Positions 59,389 through 64,000 of a DNA stretch of 64,000 bases are shown here, in pieces. Numbering within the stretch: the first letter of the stretch is position 1; every line of letters begins with the position of its first letter. Position numbers and translations under genes: made by a program. Under the pieces are notes generated by a model. The model was not told the origin of the DNA and did not search any database. It saw only the letters and a list, made by a program, of their open reading frames with translations. This DNA comes from Cylindrotheca closterium. Lineage: Eukaryota; Bacillariophyta; Bacillariophyceae; Bacillariales; Bacillariaceae. The DNA is taken from the NCBI GenBank assembly GCA_933822405.4, contig CAKOGP040000302.1, positions 1 to 64,000 on the forward strand. The letters run 5' to 3'.

Positions 59389-62150
59389 TTAATCCTCTCC
59401 TCCAGTAGCGGGAACAGCTTCTTCCTCCTCGTCAACACCGTCAAGCATTGCATCTTCTCTAGCTTGCTCGGCAGCAGCAGAATCAATATCGTAAGCGTTT
59501 GCATCCTCTGCACCATTGGAACTCCATTGTTGCTTGATCTTTGCGGAGAAATCGTCGTATTGTTTGATAATCTCGGGACCAACCGAACGACGGGCTTTGG
59601 TCATGGAAGCTTCAAAGTGGGCTCGGGTAATCGTTGGAACTGGATCAGGAAGAGCATCTGCTTCCTCTTGGCTCAATTCGCCGGCTTCGACTCGCTCTTC
59701 TCGCTCAATTTCGGCAGTGATGCTTTCACGGATAGCATTCTTTGCTGCACGTTGGCAAATCTCGGTGAGATCTGCTCCTGAGAAACCGTCAGTCGCGTCC
59801 GCAAGTTGCTCAATATCAAGATCATTAGATATTGGACTTTTGCGCAAATTGGCCTTGAAGATGGAAATTCTTGACTCCCTATCGGGAAGTGGGATATAGA
59901 TAAGCTGGTCAAGACGACCAGGGCGCATGATACCAGGGTCCAAAATATCTGGACGGTTTGTAGCTCCAATAATGAATAGCGTCTTTCCTGATCCCATACC
60001 ATCAATCTCTGAAAGAATTTGGTTAATGACACGGTCACTGGTTTCGGAGCTGCCACCACCAGAGCCACGAGCACGTGCAATAGAGTCCATTTCATCAAAG
60101 AAAAGAATACATGGACTTGCAGCACGAGCTTTATCGAACAAGTTTCTAACATTTGCTTCAGATCCACCGAACCATGCGTTCAAGAGCTCAGGACCCTTGA
60201 CAGAGATAAAGTTGGCACCACATTCATTTGCAATCGCCTTTGCCATAAGCGTTTTTCCGCAACCAGGTGGGCCGTAGAAAAGAACTCCACGAGATGCTTG
60301 CATCCCAAATCGTTCAAAAAGATGCCTGTGCTCGATTGGATATCTAACCATTTCTTGGAGTTCACGCTTGGTCTCTTCTAATCCACCAATATCGGCCCAC
60401 TTGGTGTCTGGAACCTCGACCTTGTTATCTCGCAAGGTACTAGGGTCACATTCACTGAGTGCATGGGTAAAGTGTTCATTGGTGACTAGGAGGTTGTCAA
60501 GAACATCTTCTGGAACGGGATCTTCACTGTCGACATCAAAGCTTCCCATGTTTGATCGAATGCATTGGAGAGCAGCCTCGAGAGTCAATTGCTGAAGATC
60601 GGCACCGACATAACCATGGGTGTCACGCGCAATTTGAAACAGATCAACGTCGGTTTCAAGTTGCATATCCTTGGTTTTGATTTTAAGAATTTCATGTCGT
60701 CCATCTTCATCAGGAATGACGATTTCAAGCTCACGATCAAAACGCCCAGGTCGGCGAAGGGCTGACTCAATAACATTCGGTCTGTTTGTGGCACCGATGA
60801 CCATTACATTACTGTTTCCCTTGAGCGAATCCATGAGGGTCAAAAGTTGGGAGACGACACGCTTTTCAGTTTCACCTTGCGCTTGATCACGCTTTGGAGC
60901 GATTGAATCAAGCTCGTCCATGAAGATAATTGAAGGAGCCTTTTCTTGGGCTTCTTGGAATGCTTGACGAAGGTTGGCTTCACTCTCTCCTCCCTTTCTT
61001 GCCATGATTTCGGGTCCGTTGATGATCACAATGTGTGCACCAGTTTCTTCGACAAGAGCATTGGCAATCAATGTCTTACCACATCCAGGTGGTCCGTGTA
61101 ACAAAACACCCTTTGGCGAAGGTACACCTGCAGTAGTCCAGAGTTCGGGGAATCGTAGTGGGAGCTCAACTAGCTCGCGCATGAGCTGGACAGCCTTTTC
61201 AGATCCTCCAACAGAGTCGTATCCCAATCCAACAGTTGGACGCTCGATGGCACCACCCAAGGCGACTGCAGACGAGGCACTCATTTCACCGGCAACGACA
61301 ATTTCCTCGTCTTTCTCTTCGCTTTCGGCAGGTACTTGTCCTTCAACTTCCATGTGGGTAACAATGAATTCAAGCTTTCTTCCATTCTCATCTTTGAGGA
61401 GAAGAATGTGGCCACGTTTCAGGAGCCCATCAAAAGATTGAAGGTATGGGTCTACGAAACGAGACTTAATATCTTCGTCAGCGATTTCGTCACCTCCTTC
61501 CATTGCTTCAAGAGTCGACAGGGAATCTTCGACAGGTGCGAATGTCGCAGATGTAATCTTGGGCGCAGCAGAATGTTGAAATAAAATCATGTCACCGCTT
61601 CTAGATTCCACATCCCCTGTCAAAGGAACGACCTTCAATTTGTCTCCCTTGCGCAGCCTCAAGTTCTTTGCGAGGTTCTCACTAATAGTGCAGACGGACT
61701 TTCTCCCTTTGGAAATACTCACACGACCATAGGCTGCTTTCCGGCGACGACCAATCACTACAACGACATCTTCGTTCTTTAAAGAAAGTTCCTTCGCTTT
61801 GGATGGTGAAATGACTACTGTTGAATCAGACGATACAGTTGGCTTAGATGCAAAAAGAGGACATATAAGAAGCGGCGGCAATTCGAACACTGTTGTAACT
61901 AGAGACAATTTACCTCCGATGACGAAGCTAGCTCAGCATCCAAGAGTCCTGGAAGGTACAGTGTCTCTACTTCAGCCTCTTCGTTTTCTTGGGAGCCCCC
62001 CCTGGCAATGTGGGAAAGTTTTGAAACACCGAAGAGATCAGTGCGCTGACTTAAAGATGAAGTCGACAGGGAATTTCTTTGAAATAGTGCTCCAGATACA
62101 AACAATGGTGCGGCGAGCAGCAGAAGAGATTGACTTGAATAAAATTTCAT
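59389..62150 (-). CDS. CDC48/p97 AAA-ATPase with secretory/plastid leader (SELMA-type candidate)
   Basis: Exons 62150-61914 and 61842-59389 (71-nt intron), 896 residues. A double-ring segregase. The first exon supplies a signal peptide ([20 protein letters not shown]) and about 60 residues of transit-like sequence, then an N-domain ([31 protein letters not shown]). D1 has [30 protein letters not shown] and IGATNRPN; D2 has [30 protein letters not shown] and [10 protein letters not shown]. The C-terminus is acidic and lacks the DLYG-type end of host CDC48. In diatoms a second CDC48 with such a leader works in the periplastidal space as part of the symbiont-derived import machinery (SELMA); the leader argues that this is that paralogue. 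Confidence 0.88.
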
Positions 62151-62437
62151 AGTTCCGATCTCTACTATTCAGACGATGAAGCGTCAAATCTTAGTAATCT
62201 CGACAAAAGTTGCACCAACGCTGATGTACACTTGAGCCGATGGAGATGTTGTGGAGGGCCATCACTTGAAGTAGAATCGTGCGTTGGTGTCACGTGGAAG
62301 CGAAGCGAGCAACTAGCGCATACGACTACTCCGACTTCTTTTTATTGTTCCATCACAGCCCAAAAACAATCTGCTCTAATTTACATATTGTAGTTATACC
62401 GGTACTGTACGAGTATCGTAACTAGCTAGCTCGTCCT
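62151..62437. promoter_or_regulatory. Promoter region of the CDC48 gene, with TACCGGTA
   Basis: 287 nt between the CDC48 start and the OvoA stop (both minus). It contains TACCGGTACTGTAC (from 62397), the third intergenic TACCGGTA of the window, nearer to the OvoA 3' end. Confidence 0.3.
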
Positions 62438-64000
62438 TCACTTTTCCTTACGCCAACCAGATGCCTCGCTGACAATGTATTGATACTTTCTCTGATGTTC
62501 TCGGATTACCAAAGGCATCTCTTCCTCATGAATCTTGACAAATCCACGATCTTCCATAACTTCTTTCAAAACGTCCTTGGAGGCAATGGGCTGCTTGGAA
62601 ACAGGGTCATAGAAACCACCTAACCACTTGGCTCGAGGGGTGAATTCTTCCAACCAGCTGAACGGGGTGACCATAACCACAATACCGCCCTTATTTACCA
62701 CAGTACTTAGCCCATTGAGGCATGCCATTGGGTCGGGTAGTCGGCACAAAAGATTAGACATGATAACACCATCATACGTTCCAAGGGTACCTTCTGATGC
62801 CATTTCTACAACCTTACAGGCATCTCCAGTGAAGAAGTTCACCTTATCGAGTGTTGCAGCCTTGGTACCTGCTTCATGGACGGCGTTCACTTCTTCGAAA
62901 AGTTCAGCTTCAACTGGGACGCGGAAAGGGATTGCTTCCCCCGTCTGCATCCTCTTGGCAGCATTGACAAAAGTTTCACTGAAGTCAAATGCGTCCACTT
63001 GGTCAAAGTTCTTTGCCAATTCGAAGGAAGCACCACCAACGGCACAGCCCATATCAAGAGCACGGTTGGTAGTCTTCTCAGGGTTCAAAGTAGACAGAAG
63101 TTGTGCCACGCGTTGTGGGAATCCAACTCCGTGGTTTGGCGCATTAGCATGGGGGAGAATGGGAGCAACAGCTTCCTTCTCACCAGATGCAGGGTAATGC
63201 AACCCTAGATACATGTTGAGACTTTCGTTGGTTTCGTAGACGTTAGAAGTTCCAACAGTGTCCATTTCTTCTCTTTCTGACTGCATGGCGTCCCGTGCTG
63301 CAACTTGTCCTTCGAAAGCTCCAGCAAACAAGTGGGTTGCAGGGGCATCGTCATGAGAAGCCACTAGTCGGAACCCAGAATGTTGCAAGAAATGTGGACG
63401 GAAATGGAATCGAGCAAATACCGAAGCTTCATCTCCAGTACTAATGAAGGAACCCCCCACAATCATACTGTGTTTGCCATCAAAGCAAGGTGTAGAGAAG
63501 TCATCGTAGACGTGATGAACTTCGAATCCTTTCAAAGGATTGAAGTGATCTTCGGTCCATTCCCAAGCTGCAAAGTGGAAAGTTTGTGTGAGGGACCACG
63601 CAATCAAAGAAAACAACGCCCCTTTCGAAGCATGTCGTTATCGTACCATTACCAGTAGTATCTCTATGACCAGTGTGTGATGGGGCAAAGTGGTCCACTG
63701 GATTCTGCGACGAAAATGCAAGGTTCAAGTTTGCTCCATGTGAGCCTTCTGGGAATTCTCCACCCGACGTTGCCATGACCTTATCAGCTAGAACATTCTT
63801 GCGAGCTGCTGCAAGATTGCTATTCTCATCACGGATAAGATGATGTTCAGCCTCGGTCAACAAACGGTAAGGTTTAGAAGTGGGAGATCCGTCCTTGCGA
63901 GTCTTATAAGGAACAAAACAAGGATGAGATGACCTAGAACTGAAGTTTCGATTGCGTCATTTGACGGGCTTTTACTTACCTTCCATCGGCAGAAAGCCTT
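62438..64000 (-). CDS. ovoA: Ovothiol synthase OvoA, C-terminal part (runs off the window)
   Basis: Exons seen: beyond 64000-63980, 63902-63647 and 63567-62438 (introns 77 and 79 nt). OvoA is a non-haem iron enzyme that joins cysteine to histidine as a sulfoxide; its C-terminal methyltransferase makes ovothiol A. The sulfatase-modifying-factor-like domain is recognisable across the joins: FCRWK|TRKDG, PYRLLTEAEHHLI, DTTGN|AWEWTEDHFNPLKGFE, FSTPCFDGKHSMIVGGSFIS and ARFHFRPHFLQHSGFR. The methyltransferase follows (ALDMGCAVGGASFELAKNF, then DAFDFSETFVNAAKRM and SNLLCRLPDPMACLNGL). The C-terminus is complete; the DinB-like N-terminal domain with the iron-binding His residues should lie to the right of the window. 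Confidence 0.9.

Noticed and set aside
1..64000. tRNA, rRNA or riboswitch
   Set aside because: No cloverleaf with TTC(G/A)A-type loops or rRNA-like stretches was noticed on reading. A covariance-model scan would be needed to exclude short RNAs.

Overview
The window is nuclear DNA of a photosynthetic stramenopile, most likely a diatom. Genes are compact and lie on both strands. They are interrupted by short GT-AG introns, mostly 65-100 nt, that can be placed exactly from reading frames. Several predicted proteins start with a signal peptide followed at the cleavage site by an aromatic residue (ASA|F, TSA|W, HG|F, NC|F), the bipartite leader that takes proteins into the four-membrane plastid of diatoms. 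The Ty1/copia element is also of a kind common in diatoms. The species cannot be named from this window. I see no rRNA, tRNA or CRISPR.

Layout. 1-9 kb: a small plastid membrane protein, an F-box/LamG protein, a 1-acylglycerol-phosphate acyltransferase, the complex I assembly factor NDUFAF6, and an inositol-polyphosphate 5-phosphatase with a very long low-complexity N-terminus. 9-21 kb (mostly minus strand): V-ATPase subunit C, a kinesin-4-like motor, GET4 with a methionine-rich tail, an FBXO9-like F-box protein whose real first exon is recovered here, a small four-helix membrane protein, and (plus strand) a dsRBD-like proline-rich protein. 21.9-23.4 kb is nearly gene-free. 23.4-30.4 kb: a P5A-type ATPase (ATP13A1/Spf1), a YciO/YrdC protein and a mitochondrial-type inner-membrane signal peptidase.

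30.4-36.1 kb is a complete 5,699-bp Ty1/copia retrotransposon. Its two 178-bp LTRs are identical and it is flanked by a CAAAT target duplication. It sits 30 bp upstream of the peptidase start codon, and its integrase reading frame is broken. Gag and pol share one frame, separated by a single UGA. The linker between integrase and reverse transcriptase carries two tandem repeat arrays.

36.3-64 kb: plastid transketolase, a C1-finger/VPS9 Rab-GEF-like protein, an intron-rich PPR-SMR protein with RG/RD-rich ends, an unknown two-exon gene, a fused DenD-like/short-chain dehydrogenase, a coiled-coil protein, uracil phosphoribosyltransferase, a plastid protein of uncertain family, a PMP34/ANT1-like carrier, a plastid-targeted EttA-type ABC-F ATPase, a neuroguidin/Lcp5 protein, a tiny one-helix protein, a CDC48 with a secretory/plastid leader (probably the symbiont-derived SELMA type), and the 3' part of ovothiol synthase OvoA, which runs off the right edge.

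These genes do not form one pathway. Themes that recur are plastid import and translation (CDC48, EttA, transketolase, PPR-SMR), membrane-protein targeting and quality control (GET4, P5A ATPase, inner-membrane peptidase) and phosphoinositide/endosomal traffic (5-phosphatase, VPS9 protein, V-ATPase). The items most worth a second look are the dehydrogenase fusion, the Met-rich GET4 tail, the inserted helical/SAP-like segment of the P5A ATPase, the C1-VPS9 architecture, the young but broken copia copy, and recurrent palindromes in promoters.
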